Source: a bacterium
Lineage (GTDB): Bacteria; Pseudomonadota; Alphaproteobacteria; Rhizobiales; Aestuariivirgaceae
Direction of reading: 5' to 3'
DNA: 64,000 bases
NCBI GenBank assembly: GCA_022842165.1
Contig: JALHQC010000003.1
Coordinates: 62,001-126,000, forward strand
The translations under genes and the position numbers were made by a program. Shown in pieces: positions 15,846-24,532 of the stretch (positions within the stretch are counted from its first letter, which is position 1; each line of letters opens with the position of its first letter). The notes beneath the pieces are model-generated. The model saw only the letters and a program-made list of their open reading frames with translations. It was not told where the DNA came from and did no database searches.

Positions 15846-17201
15846 CTACTTGATTTCGTCCCAGGCCTTCTGGATCGCTGCACCCGTGTCGACTGCGGAT
15901 TTGCCGCCGACGTAATCGACCATGCCGGTCCAGAAGGCGCCTGCACCGATCTTGCCGGGCATGAGGTCCGAGCCATCGAAGCGGAAGGTGGTGGCAGATG
16001 TCAGGATGCCGCCCATCTTCTTCAGCGTGTCGTTGGCATAGGCGTCGTTGTTGACGCCCTTCAGCGGCGTGAGAAAGCCCGACTGCGCCATCCAGAGTTC
16101 ATGCGCGATGGGGAGCTTCAGGAAGTCGATGAAGGCGCGGGCAGCCTTCGAATCCTTGGTGATGGACACGAGCGTTCCGGCACCGAGCACGGGCGTGCCG
16201 AGCTCGGGCTTGGACGCAAAGGCCGGGAAGTAGAAGAAGTCGGCGTCCTGGCCGAGCTTCGTTCCTTCCGGGAAGAAGGAAGGGATGAAGGAGGCCTGGC
16301 GGTGCATGTAGCATTTGGGCGGCGTCGCGAAGAGGCCTTTGGGGCTGTCGCGGAAATCGGTCGAGGCAACGCCCGCCGCACCGCCATCGACCCAGGCATC
16401 GTTCTTGGCGAACTTGCCGAATTCGTCGATTGCGCCGGTGACTTCGGGCGAATCGAACTTGATCTCGTTGGTCACCCACTTGTCGTAGGTTTCAGGTGTC
16501 TGCGTGCGCAGCATCAGGTCTTCCACCCAATCGGTGGCGGGCCAGCCCGTCGCACCGCCGGAACCAAGCCCAATGCACCACGGCTTGCCGCCATCGGCCA
16601 CGATCTTGTCTGAGAGTGTGACCAGTTCTTCCATGGTCTTGGGAATCTCGTAGCCAGCATCCGCGAAGTTTTCGGGGCTGTACCAGACAAGGCTTTTCAC
16701 GTCGGCCTTGTAGGGGAAGGCAAAGAATTTCGAGGCGCCGTCCTTGTCCTTGTAGGTGCCAAGGCCAACCCAGCTTTCGCCGGCGCCGTAATTGTCCTTG
16801 ATAAAGGATGCGTCCGCATCGGCCAGCGGCACGAGGCGGCCCTTGGCGGCAAGGTCGGCCAGCAGGCCGGGCTGCGGCAGGATCGCGATGTTGGGGGGCG
16901 AGCCTGCCTCGGTGTCGATGACGATCTGCTGCTCGTAGTTCTCGGAAGAGGCGTACTTCACCTCGGCGCCAGTCGCCTCCGCGAAATAGGCGAGGATCGA
17001 GAGGACGAGTTTCTCGTCATCGCCGCGCCAGGGACCGAAAATGGTGAGCGTCTCGCCCTTGAGGTCAACCTTCTTCAGTTCCTCGAAGCTGGCCCAGTTG
17101 AAGCGGGCATCCTCGCCCGGCTTGAAGACGAGATCGGCAAGGGCCGGCGTGGTGAGCGTGAGGGCGAGCGCAGCGGCGCCCAGGGCCAGACGGAACTTCA
17201 T
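15846..17201 (-). CDS. aglE: Alpha-glucoside ABC transporter, periplasmic binding protein
   Basis: 451 residues. A Sec signal peptide (MKFRLALGAAALALTLTTPALA, cleavage after about residue 22) precedes a solute-binding protein family 1 fold: YFAEATGAEVKYASSENYEQQI, DWVEDLMLRTQTPETYDKW, FPAFASKPELGTPVLGAGTLV and the C-terminal FWTGMVDYVGGKSAVDTGAAIQKAWDEIK. It binds alpha-glucosides in the periplasm and delivers them to AglFG. GGGAGGAAAAC lies just before the ATG. It is the first gene of the operon and sits 75 bp from an AAAGCGCTTT operator (17277-17286) in the region shared with the divergent LacI-type regulator. Confidence 0.92.
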   Translation of the reverse strand: MKFRLALGAAALALTLTTPALADLVFKPGEDARFNWASFEELKKVDLKGETLTIFGPWRGDDEKLVLSILAYFAEATGAEVKYASSENYEQQIVIDTEAGSPPNIAILPQPGLLADLAAKGRLVPLADADASFIKDNYGAGESWVGLGTYKDKDGASKFFAFPYKADVKSLVWYSPENFADAGYEIPKTMEELVTLSDKIVADGGKPWCIGLGSGGATGWPATDWVEDLMLRTQTPETYDKWVTNEIKFDSPEVTGAIDEFGKFAKNDAWVDGGAAGVASTDFRDSPKGLFATPPKCYMHRQASFIPSFFPEGTKLGQDADFFYFPAFASKPELGTPVLGAGTLVSITKDSKAARAFIDFLKLPIAHELWMAQSGFLTPLKGVNNDAYANDTLKKMGGILTSATTFRFDGSDLMPGKIGAGAFWTGMVDYVGGKSAVDTGAAIQKAWDEIK

Positions 17202-17275
17202 GTTTTCCTCCCATGATGACTTCTACGTCGATCAAAGTGCTGCCGGGGATTTTGCCACCCTGTTGCTTTTATTTC

Positions 17276-17287
17276 CAAAGCGCTTTG
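17276..17287. promoter_or_regulatory. LacI-family operator O1 (agl)
   Basis: Perfect 12-bp palindrome CAAAGCGCTTTG centred at 17281.5, upstream of aglE. The central CG and AAAG half-sites match LacI/GalR operators. A second copy lies 146 bp away (centre to centre), next to the regulator gene, allowing looping or separate control of each promoter. Confidence 0.75.
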
Positions 17288-17363
17288 AATGATTTTTCAT
17301 AAGCCGGATTACGCGGGTGGTCAAGAAGAATGCTTAAGATAGCCTTGACGCATCGCATGATTT

Positions 17364-17378
17364 TGTTGCGCTGCAACA
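17364..17378. promoter_or_regulatory. Additional palindrome between the two agl operators
   Basis: TGTTGC-GCT-GCAACA is a perfect 6+6 inverted repeat midway between O1 and O2. It differs from the LacI-type sites, so a second regulator could bind here. There is no direct evidence. Confidence 0.3.
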
Positions 17379-17421
17379 TAGCCGCGTTGCTTCCGCCTGC
17401 TGTTGTTGCCACATACAATTT

Positions 17422-17433
17422 GAAAGCGCTTTG
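17422..17433. promoter_or_regulatory. LacI-family operator O2 (aglR side)
   Basis: AAAGCGCTTT at 17423-17432, flanked by G on both sides (TGAAAGCGCTTTGA), ends 22 bp before the regulator ATG at 17455. It has the same core as O1 and suggests autoregulation. Confidence 0.75.
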
Positions 17434-17454
17434 AGAATATGCGAGTTTCCTGGC

Positions 17455-18486
17455 ATGAATCTCAGAGAGCTTTCCACGCAGCTTGGCCTGTCGCAGACCA
17501 CGGTGAGCCGTGCCCTGAACGGGTTCCCCGAAGTCTCGGAAGAAACCCGTGCCCGCGTCCGTGCCGCAGCCGAGCTTCATGGCTACCGGCCAAGTGCTGC
17601 GGCGCGGCGGCTGGCCACCGGGCAATCGGGCACCATCGGGCTGGTGTTTCCGGGTGAGCGCCACATGCTCAGCGATCTGCTGCTCACCGAGTTTCTCGGC
17701 GGCTGCGTCAGCAAGGCGTCCGAACTCAGTTACGACATCACGCTTGCGATGGCGCATGGCTCGCAGTCCGAGGAAGCCGTCTACCGCCGCGCGGTGCGGA
17801 ACGCCCGGGTCGACGCCATGATCCTGTCGAGCCCGCTGATTTCCGATCCACGGCCCGCCCTTCTCCGCCAGCTCGGCATGCCCTTTATCGTTCATGGCCG
17901 CACGCAGAGTAGCGAGCCCTATGGATTCCTCGACATCGACAATGAGGGCGCGTTTTTTTCCGCCGCCAAGCTGCTGGCCGATCTCGGCCACCGCCGCGTG
18001 GCATTGCTCAATGGCGAGAGGCACTACAACTTCGCCGCCGACCGCGAGCGCGGATTCCGCCGTGCCCTGGAAGGACGCGGCATCATAACGAACGATCCGT
18101 TCATCAGCGCCGCGCCGATGGTGGAGCAAACCGGCCTTGTCCAGGCGCAGCGCCTCATCGGCCTGCCGGTTTCACAGCGGCCAACGGCCTTCCTGTGCTC
18201 GAGCATCGGGCTGGCCATCGGCGTCAAGCGCGCCTGTGCGGCCCATGGCCTGCAGATCGGCAGGGATATCGCGCTGATCGCCCATGACGACCGTATCCAT
18301 GACATGGGTGCCGAGACATTCGATCCGCCGCTGACTGCGACGCAATCATCGATCGGCGACGCGGGGCGGCGGCTCGTCGAACTCTGCGTGGCGATGCTGC
18401 GCCAACCGGACAATCCGCTGCCTTCGGAAGTCTGGCCAGCAGATCTCATCGTGCGCCAGTCGACGATGGCTGCGCCGGGGGTTTAA
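17455..18486 (+). CDS. aglR: LacI-family transcriptional regulator of the agl operon
   Basis: 343 residues. The N-terminal helix-turn-helix is LRELSTQLGLSQTTVSRALN (residues 2-21), followed by the hinge helix region HGYRPSAAARRLATGQS and a periplasmic-binding-protein-like sugar-sensing domain to the end. It would repress in the absence of an alpha-glucoside and bind AAAGCGCTTT operators. The start at 17455 is set by the HTH; a longer frame upstream would overlap operator O2. It is divergent from aglE, and shares a TTAA stop overlap with the convergent oxidoreductase gene. Confidence 0.92.
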   Translation: MNLRELSTQLGLSQTTVSRALNGFPEVSEETRARVRAAAELHGYRPSAAARRLATGQSGTIGLVFPGERHMLSDLLLTEFLGGCVSKASELSYDITLAMAHGSQSEEAVYRRAVRNARVDAMILSSPLISDPRPALLRQLGMPFIVHGRTQSSEPYGFLDIDNEGAFFSAAKLLADLGHRRVALLNGERHYNFAADRERGFRRALEGRGIITNDPFISAAPMVEQTGLVQAQRLIGLPVSQRPTAFLCSSIGLAIGVKRACAAHGLQIGRDIALIAHDDRIHDMGAETFDPPLTATQSSIGDAGRRLVELCVAMLRQPDNPLPSEVWPADLIVRQSTMAAPGV

Positions 18487-19703
18487 ACTTTCAGCAGCGC
18501 CTTCAGCGCAACCGCCGGATCCGCCAGGGCTTCGGCTGCCGGGCTGATGCCCTTGGCGATCAGCATTTCAGCCAGCTTCACATCGCGCCCGATCGAGTTG
18601 CCGGGACCGATCCCCGATGCGCCCACCAGTCGGCCCCCCGCTTCACGGTGGAACACGATGAAGGCCTCATCGGAGAGCTGGCGGCGGATGGTTTCGACAC
18701 CATCGGACGGCATGCCGGCAATCTGCAGCGAGAGCTCGTACTGGTCGGACCAGAACCAGGGCACGGCGAGATAGGGCTTCGATCCACCCAGCATGTTCGC
18801 CGTCGCGATGTTGGCCTGATCGGTGGCGTTACGCCAGGCTTCGAGCCTGATGCGGCGGTTGCCGAAGAGGCCATGCGGGAACGAGCAGCAGTCGCCCGCG
18901 GCATAGATATCGGGATCGCTCGTCTGCAACATCGCGTCGCAGACGATGCCGTTGTCGAGGGCAAGGCCCGCCTGCCGCGCCAGGCTCATTTCCGGCGCGG
19001 CGCCGATGCCGGCGACCACGATATCCGCCTTCACCTTGCGGCCGTCCGCCAGCAGCACGCCATCGGTTTCAATGGCGGACAGCCCGGTTCCCACCTGCAT
19101 GGTGACGCCCGCTTCCACATGGCGGGCATGGACGACGCTGGCGATTTCTTCCGGAACGCCGCGCATCAGGATTCGTGGCTGGGCTTCGATTACCGTCACT
19201 TCGCAGCCGAGCTTCCGGGCGCTGGCCGCGACTTCAAGACCGATAAAGCCGCCGCCGATGATTGCAGCGGACGCACTGGCACGAAGCCTGCTGCGCAGAT
19301 GGTCGGCGTCGCCATAGTCGCGCAGGGTATAGGCCAGTTCGCCGCCCGGCAGCGTGAGGCGGCGCGGCTTGGCGCCCGTTGCGATCAAGAGCTTTTCGTA
19401 GGAAAGTGTGTGGCCGTCCTCAAGCGTCAGGATTTTTGCGGCGCGGTCAAGAGAAACGGCTCGGTTTCCCCGGATGACCTTGGCGTCCAGCGAGGCGAAC
19501 ATGCCCTCGTCGAGCAGGAGAACGGGCTTTGGCTCGCTGTCATCGATCAGCATCGCCTTCGAGAGGGGCGGCCTGTCATAGGGCAGTAGCGTTTCCTCGC
19601 CGACAAGCGTGATGGCGCCGGTCCAGCCATTGGCCCTGAGGCTCACCACGGCGCGGGCGCCTGCCATGCCGGCGCCCACAATCACCATTCCAGCGTTCGA
19701 CAT
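18483..19703 (-). CDS. Ferredoxin-reductase-like FAD/NAD(P)-dependent oxidoreductase
   Basis: 406 residues. FAD dinucleotide fold VIVGAGMAGAR at the N-terminus, PYDRPPLSK typical of putidaredoxin- or rubredoxin-reductase-type proteins, second Rossmann motif IIGGGFIGLE near residue 150, FAD motif DIYAAGDC near 270, and a C-terminal reductase dimerisation domain (PWFWSDQYELSLQIAG onward). It would move electrons from NAD(P)H to a ferredoxin or Rieske partner of an oxygenase. No such partner is adjacent. An in-frame extension upstream (to 19781) lacks family similarity, so ATG 19703 is used. Confidence 0.87.
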   Translation of the reverse strand: MSNAGMVIVGAGMAGARAVVSLRANGWTGAITLVGEETLLPYDRPPLSKAMLIDDSEPKPVLLLDEGMFASLDAKVIRGNRAVSLDRAAKILTLEDGHTLSYEKLLIATGAKPRRLTLPGGELAYTLRDYGDADHLRSRLRASASAAIIGGGFIGLEVAASARKLGCEVTVIEAQPRILMRGVPEEIASVVHARHVEAGVTMQVGTGLSAIETDGVLLADGRKVKADIVVAGIGAAPEMSLARQAGLALDNGIVCDAMLQTSDPDIYAAGDCCSFPHGLFGNRRIRLEAWRNATDQANIATANMLGGSKPYLAVPWFWSDQYELSLQIAGMPSDGVETIRRQLSDEAFIVFHREAGGRLVGASGIGPGNSIGRDVKLAEMLIAKGISPAAEALADPAVALKALLKV

Positions 19704-19886
19704 CCTGACCTGCAAATCCTTGACGTGCCTCCGCCCATCCTGCGGCAGGCGGCAAATACGCTGTAGCGGCCAGCAGGGCAACAGGCGCTCTTTTCCGGCA
19801 TGGCAGGACGCCGCACCAGCGGGCTTCCGGCGGGTGCATAACGTGTTCTAGTATCCATCATCAGGGATGGGAGTGAATTTCACAAC

Positions 19887-21941
19887 ATGATCACGCTTGC
19901 TGCCGATGTCGGCGGAACCTTCACCGACCTCGTGCTGGTTGATGCCCGTACCGGCCTCATCCTTGTCGACAAGGTGCCAACCGGCAAGCGCGGCAGCGCC
20001 GAGGGAATCGTTCCCGGCATCAGGCGGATCGCGGAGCGCGCGGGATGCAGGGTGTCCGACATCGGGCTTTTCGTTCACGGTTTCACGGTGGCAACCAATG
20101 CCTTCCTGATGCGGGCAGGCGCCCGCGCCGTGCTGGTGACGACGGAAGGTTTCGGCGACGTTCTTGACATCGGCAGCCAGATGCGGCCCAAGACCTATGC
20201 GCTGATCCAGCAGAAGCCGAAACCGGTCATTCCGCGCGAACTGGTCTTCGAGGTGCGTGAAAGGACCGATGCTTTCGGCGGCATCGTCGAGCGGCTGATG
20301 CACGAGGAAGTGAAGCGCGTGGTGGCGGGCGTCACCGAGGCGAAGCCTGAAGCCGTCGCCATCTCGCTGGTGTTCTCGTTTCTCAATCCCGCGCATGAAG
20401 CGATACTGGCGGAAGCCCTGCGCGCTGCGTTGCCGGGCGTTCCGGTCTATTGCGCGCATGAGGTCAATCCCCAGCTCGAGGAATGGCCGCGCGCCAGCAC
20501 CACCGCAATGGCGGCCTATGTAGGGCCGGTCGTCACGCGCTATGTCGATCAGCTCGAAGGGCTGCTCGCCGGCATGGGCTTTCACGGCGCATTGCAGCTG
20601 ATGCGCTCTGACGGCGGTGTCGCGACAACCCGCGCCACGCGCGAGAACCCGGCGCACATGCTGACATCGGGGCTTGCGGGCGGGGTTACCGCGGCGGTGG
20701 ACCTGTGCCGGCGGATTGGCGTTGCCGATGCGATCACGCTCGATGTGGGGGGAACCTCGGCCGATCTTGCGGCGATCACCGGAGGCGTCTCGCGCACGCG
20801 AATGTCACGTGTGATCGATGGGCAGCCGGTGCGGCTTCCGACGATCGACGTCGAGACGATCTCGAATGGCGGTGGCTCGATCGCCTGGGTCGACCAAGGC
20901 GGCGCGCTGAAGGTGGGGCCGCTGTCGGCGGGCGCGGTGCCGGGGCCAGCTTGCTATGGGCAGGGCGGCATGAAGCCCACGGTGACGGACGCCGCCGTGG
21001 TTCTGGGCTGGCTGGCGCCCGAGGACTATCTCGGGGGCGAGGTCACGATCTCGCCAGAGCTTGCGCATGAGGCTGTGATGCGCGACATCGCCGAGCCACT
21101 GGGAATCAGCGCCGAGGCTGCGGCCTTCGGCATCATCCGGGTTGCCAATGCCATGCTGGTGCAGTCGATCCGCGCGCTTTGCGTCGAGCGCGGCATCGAT
21201 GTGAGGCCATTCTCGCTCGTCGCCTTTGGCGGGGCAGGGCCGCTCTATGGCGGCATGATCGCGCGCGATCTCGGCATGCGCGAGGTTGTCGTGCCGCGCC
21301 ATCCCGGCGTCTTCGCGGCGGAAGGGCTTCTCGCCGCCGATATCCGCCACATGGCACAGGCGCCGTTTCGTGCTCCTGTTGCAAAGCTGTCTCCATCGCG
21401 GCTGCAGGCCGTGTTGCAGAACCTCAAGGACGCAATGACGCAGGAACTGGAAGCTGACGGTGTTCCGCCTGCCCGGCGCTCCTTCCGCATGCTGGGTGAT
21501 TTCCGCTACATCGGTCAGTTCCACGAAATCCTGTGCGAAATTCCCGATAAACTCCGTCTCGGCTATGACGCGCATGAAGTCGCCGCGATCTTCCACGCCC
21601 AGCATGCCGCGCAATATGGCCATGCTGACCACAAGGCCGCCGTCGAAATCGTAAACCTGCGGGTGGAAGCGACAGGCAAGCTCGATACGCCGGACCACGG
21701 GGCAGGGGCGATGCCCGCTTCCCGGCTTGCAGAACCGGTCCGCAAGCGCAAGGCGGTGATGGCGCAAGATGCTGCGGCAGCTCTTGTGCCGATCTACGAG
21801 CGAAGTGCCCTTGGCGCGGGGCAGATCGTGCAGGGTCCCGCGATTCTCGTGCAGCGCGATTCGACGACAGTGATTTTCGAAGGACAGGTGGCAGAGGCTT
21901 CTGCTTCCGGCGTGGTGCGGATCAGGGAGTTCAGGCCATGA
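19887..21941 (+). CDS. hyuA: Hydantoinase/oxoprolinase subunit A (HyuA family)
   Basis: 684 residues, the normal size of HyuA / N-methylhydantoinase A. The ASKHA-type ATP-binding start is clear: AADVGGTFTDLVLVD, then GFTVATNAFLMRAGARAVLVTTEGF. SDGGV and LDVGGTSADLAAI phosphate motifs lie in the middle, and FGGAGP follows. Members with HyuB catalyse ATP-dependent opening of hydantoin, 5-oxoproline or related rings, or ATP-dependent carboxylation of ketones (acetone, acetophenone). The substrate is not readable from sequence. It overlaps hyuB by 4 nt (ATGA), so the two subunits are translationally coupled. Confidence 0.92.
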   Translation: MITLAADVGGTFTDLVLVDARTGLILVDKVPTGKRGSAEGIVPGIRRIAERAGCRVSDIGLFVHGFTVATNAFLMRAGARAVLVTTEGFGDVLDIGSQMRPKTYALIQQKPKPVIPRELVFEVRERTDAFGGIVERLMHEEVKRVVAGVTEAKPEAVAISLVFSFLNPAHEAILAEALRAALPGVPVYCAHEVNPQLEEWPRASTTAMAAYVGPVVTRYVDQLEGLLAGMGFHGALQLMRSDGGVATTRATRENPAHMLTSGLAGGVTAAVDLCRRIGVADAITLDVGGTSADLAAITGGVSRTRMSRVIDGQPVRLPTIDVETISNGGGSIAWVDQGGALKVGPLSAGAVPGPACYGQGGMKPTVTDAAVVLGWLAPEDYLGGEVTISPELAHEAVMRDIAEPLGISAEAAAFGIIRVANAMLVQSIRALCVERGIDVRPFSLVAFGGAGPLYGGMIARDLGMREVVVPRHPGVFAAEGLLAADIRHMAQAPFRAPVAKLSPSRLQAVLQNLKDAMTQELEADGVPPARRSFRMLGDFRYIGQFHEILCEIPDKLRLGYDAHEVAAIFHAQHAAQYGHADHKAAVEIVNLRVEATGKLDTPDHGAGAMPASRLAEPVRKRKAVMAQDAAAALVPIYERSALGAGQIVQGPAILVQRDSTTVIFEGQVAEASASGVVRIREFRP

Positions 21942-23554
21942 AAATCGATTCCGTCAGCCGCGACGTGTTCCAGCACGAGGCTGTGTCGGTTGCCGAGGAA
22001 ATGTCGGTGGCGCTGCGGCGTTCGGCCTTTTCCGCCATCATCTGGGACATGATCGATTATGCCTGCGGACTGCTCGACGTCAGCGGCTCCACCATCGCGC
22101 AGGCGCCGACCATTCCGGCACAGCTCGGCATCATGCCCACCGCCTTCCGCCACATGATCCGGCATATTCCGCTGGAGGACTGGCACGAGGGTGACGTCAT
22201 CATCTGCAACGATCCCTATCTCGGCTGCACGCACACGCCGGATATCGTGCTGTTCTCGCCCGTGCATTTCGAGGGGAAGCTGATCGCCATCACATCGACG
22301 GTTGCGCATCATATCGATGTGGGCGGCTATGTGCCGGGAACGGAATCGGCGACGGCACTCGAAATATTCGCCGAAGGATTGCGCATTCCGCCGCTGAAGC
22401 TAATGTCGAAAGGCGTTCTGAACGAGACGTTCTGGAAGATATTCGCGCGCAATGTGCGCGATCCCAAGGCCTCGCTCGGCGATATCAATGCGCAGGTCGC
22501 CGCCTGCCGCACGGGCGAACGGCGGCTCAAAGAGCTTGCGGCGAAATATGGCGCTGACGGGTTCAAGGCCCATGTCGCGGCGGTGTTCGACTATTCCGAA
22601 GCCTTCGTGCGGAGTGCCTTGCGCGGGGTCGCCGCGCAACAGGCACGGGCCGAAATCCTGATCGAGGACGAGGCGACGAGCGATGACCCGATGCGGCTGG
22701 TGGTGAACGTTACGGTTGACGCGCAAGGCCTCGCCATCGACTTCACGGGAAGCAGCGCGCAGCGGCCCAACGGCCTCAATAACCCCTTTGCCTCGACGAT
22801 CTCGATGACGCATTACGCAGTGAAGGTGGTGTTCACGCCTGACCTGCCGCAGAACGAGGGTTGCAACAGGCCGGTGCGGATCATCATCCCCGAGGGGACG
22901 ATCCTCAATCCGAAGGAGCCCGCGGCCGTCTCCGTGCGCCACCTCACGCAGCAGGCGGTGGCGGATGTGGTGCTGAAGGCCCTGTCGCAGATCGCTCCTG
23001 AAGCCTCGACGGCGGGCTGCCAGATCTCGTTTCCGACCTTCGTCATCGGCGGTTTCGACAGGCGCGAGAAAATGTTGGCGCAGAACGGGGGCGACGCGCC
23101 TTATTTCGTGGTCACCGACATCATCGGCGGCGGCATGGGGGCCTCTCCAACGCAGGACGGGATCAGCGCTGTCGATACCCATGGCGGCAATTGCGCCATC
23201 CTCTCCGCCGAAGTCATGGAAACCACAGCGCCCGTGCGTGTCATCGCGACACGGATTATCGAAGGTTCAGGCGGTAAAGGCCGGCACAAGGGTGGCGATG
23301 CGATTGAGCGCGAATACGAGATGCTGGCATCGGGCCTCGTCATCTCGGGCTATACGCAGCAGACGCACCCGGAAACTGCGCCCTGGGGGCTCGAGGGCGG
23401 CGAGCCGGGCGGGCTGGCTTCTGTTCATCTCGTCCGCCGCAATGGGCTGGAAGAAACACTCGGAAGCAAGTTTGTGGCGGTGCCGCTGGAGCAGGGCGAA
23501 AGGCTGAAGCTCCACGCTGCTGGCGGTGCGGGCTGGGGGAAGGCCGGAAGCTAG
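21938..23554 (+). CDS. hyuB: Hydantoinase/oxoprolinase subunit B (HyuB family)
   Basis: 538 residues, full length for HyuB. Conserved segments visible: EEMSVALRRSAFSAIIWDMIDYACGLLD at the N-terminus, DVIICNDPYLGCTHTPDI with candidate metal ligands, VAHHIDVGG, NAQVAACRTGERRL, IDFTGSSAQRPNGLNNP and the Gly-rich C-terminal GGSGGKGRHKGGDAIEREYEM. It forms the hydrolytic or condensing half of a complex with HyuA. The next gene is convergent and starts 5 nt past the stop, so the two subunits form a two-gene operon. Confidence 0.92.
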   Translation: MKIDSVSRDVFQHEAVSVAEEMSVALRRSAFSAIIWDMIDYACGLLDVSGSTIAQAPTIPAQLGIMPTAFRHMIRHIPLEDWHEGDVIICNDPYLGCTHTPDIVLFSPVHFEGKLIAITSTVAHHIDVGGYVPGTESATALEIFAEGLRIPPLKLMSKGVLNETFWKIFARNVRDPKASLGDINAQVAACRTGERRLKELAAKYGADGFKAHVAAVFDYSEAFVRSALRGVAAQQARAEILIEDEATSDDPMRLVVNVTVDAQGLAIDFTGSSAQRPNGLNNPFASTISMTHYAVKVVFTPDLPQNEGCNRPVRIIIPEGTILNPKEPAAVSVRHLTQQAVADVVLKALSQIAPEASTAGCQISFPTFVIGGFDRREKMLAQNGGDAPYFVVTDIIGGGMGASPTQDGISAVDTHGGNCAILSAEVMETTAPVRVIATRIIEGSGGKGRHKGGDAIEREYEMLASGLVISGYTQQTHPETAPWGLEGGEPGGLASVHLVRRNGLEETLGSKFVAVPLEQGERLKLHAAGGAGWGKAGS

Positions 23555-23559
23555 CTGGT

Positions 23560-24531
23560 TTACGGATTGACCGTGATTTCCGCTGCGTTGACGATGAGAG
23601 ACGGCGAAAGCCTGCCCGCGAAGAAATCGAGAATGTTCTGAACGGAAGCGATCGCCATGCGGGCCGCGCATTCGGCAGTGAGGCCGGCGGAATGCGGGCT
23701 GATGGTCACCTTCGGATTGATCAGCAGCGGATGAGCGGATGAGGGCGGTTCATCGACAAGAACATCGAGGCCCGCTGCCGCAAGACGGCCCTGGCGCAAG
23801 GCGGCGTCGAGGGCCGTCTCGTCGATCAATCCCCCACGCGCAGCGTTGATGATGATGGCGGACGGTTTCATCAGCGCCAGCTCCGCCTGGCCGATGACCG
23901 GACCATCGGGCGACAGCGGCACATGCAGCGAGACATAGTCGGCAGAGGGAAGCGCATCGTGAATGCGGGCTACATGCGCGACGTTGAGGCTGGCCATCGT
24001 CTCCGCCGTCACGAAGGGGTCATGCGCTGAAACGCGCATGCCGAAGGCCTGCGCCAGTTGCGCCACGCGGCGGCCGATCCGCCCCAATCCGAGAAGCAGA
24101 AGATGCTTGCCGTCAAGCTCCGTGGTTTCAAACGCGTTGCGGATGTTCCAATGACCTCCGCGCGCGGCATGGTCGTGCGCCACCGTACTGCGAGCGGCGG
24201 AAAGCATCAGCATCAGCGTGTGCTCGGCCACCGCGCGGGAGTTGACGTCGCCGACGATGGCAAGCGGAATGCTGCGCGCGTTAAGGGCCTTCACGTCGAC
24301 TGCGTCATAGCCGACACCATGGCGCGAGACGATCCTCAGCCGCGGCGCCTTCGCCACGATGCCTGCAGTAAGTGGCTGAGTGCGGAGCAGGATGGCATCG
24401 GCCTCGCCCACATGGGGAGCATAGGATTCGAGCGATATCTCGTCGATCAGCTTGAAAGTGATGCCGCTCGCAGATTTGAGAAGTTCGACACCGGCCTGAT
24501 GCATGCGTCCTGCGACGAGGATGTGGGCCAT
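23560..24531 (-). CDS. D-isomer-specific 2-hydroxyacid dehydrogenase
   Basis: 323 residues. The SerA-like family is shown by the nucleotide-binding LGLGRIGRRVAQLAQAFGM with Asp in SAHDP (NAD preference), VPLSPDGPVIG, NAARGGLIDETAL and the catalytic-His box SPHSAGLT, with active-site Arg and Glu in the usual spacing. It would interconvert a 2-keto acid and a D-2-hydroxy acid (or oxidise a phosphoglycerate-like acid). The ATG at 24531 lies 1 nt after the aldolase stop (TGATATG), so it is coupled to that gene. A longer in-frame start exists but would run into the aldolase. It lacks an ACT regulatory domain, so it is probably catabolic rather than serine-biosynthetic. Confidence 0.88.
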   Translation of the reverse strand: MAHILVAGRMHQAGVELLKSASGITFKLIDEISLESYAPHVGEADAILLRTQPLTAGIVAKAPRLRIVSRHGVGYDAVDVKALNARSIPLAIVGDVNSRAVAEHTLMLMLSAARSTVAHDHAARGGHWNIRNAFETTELDGKHLLLLGLGRIGRRVAQLAQAFGMRVSAHDPFVTAETMASLNVAHVARIHDALPSADYVSLHVPLSPDGPVIGQAELALMKPSAIIINAARGGLIDETALDAALRQGRLAAAGLDVLVDEPPSSAHPLLINPKVTISPHSAGLTAECAARMAIASVQNILDFFAGRLSPSLIVNAAEITVNP

Positions 24532-24532
24532 A

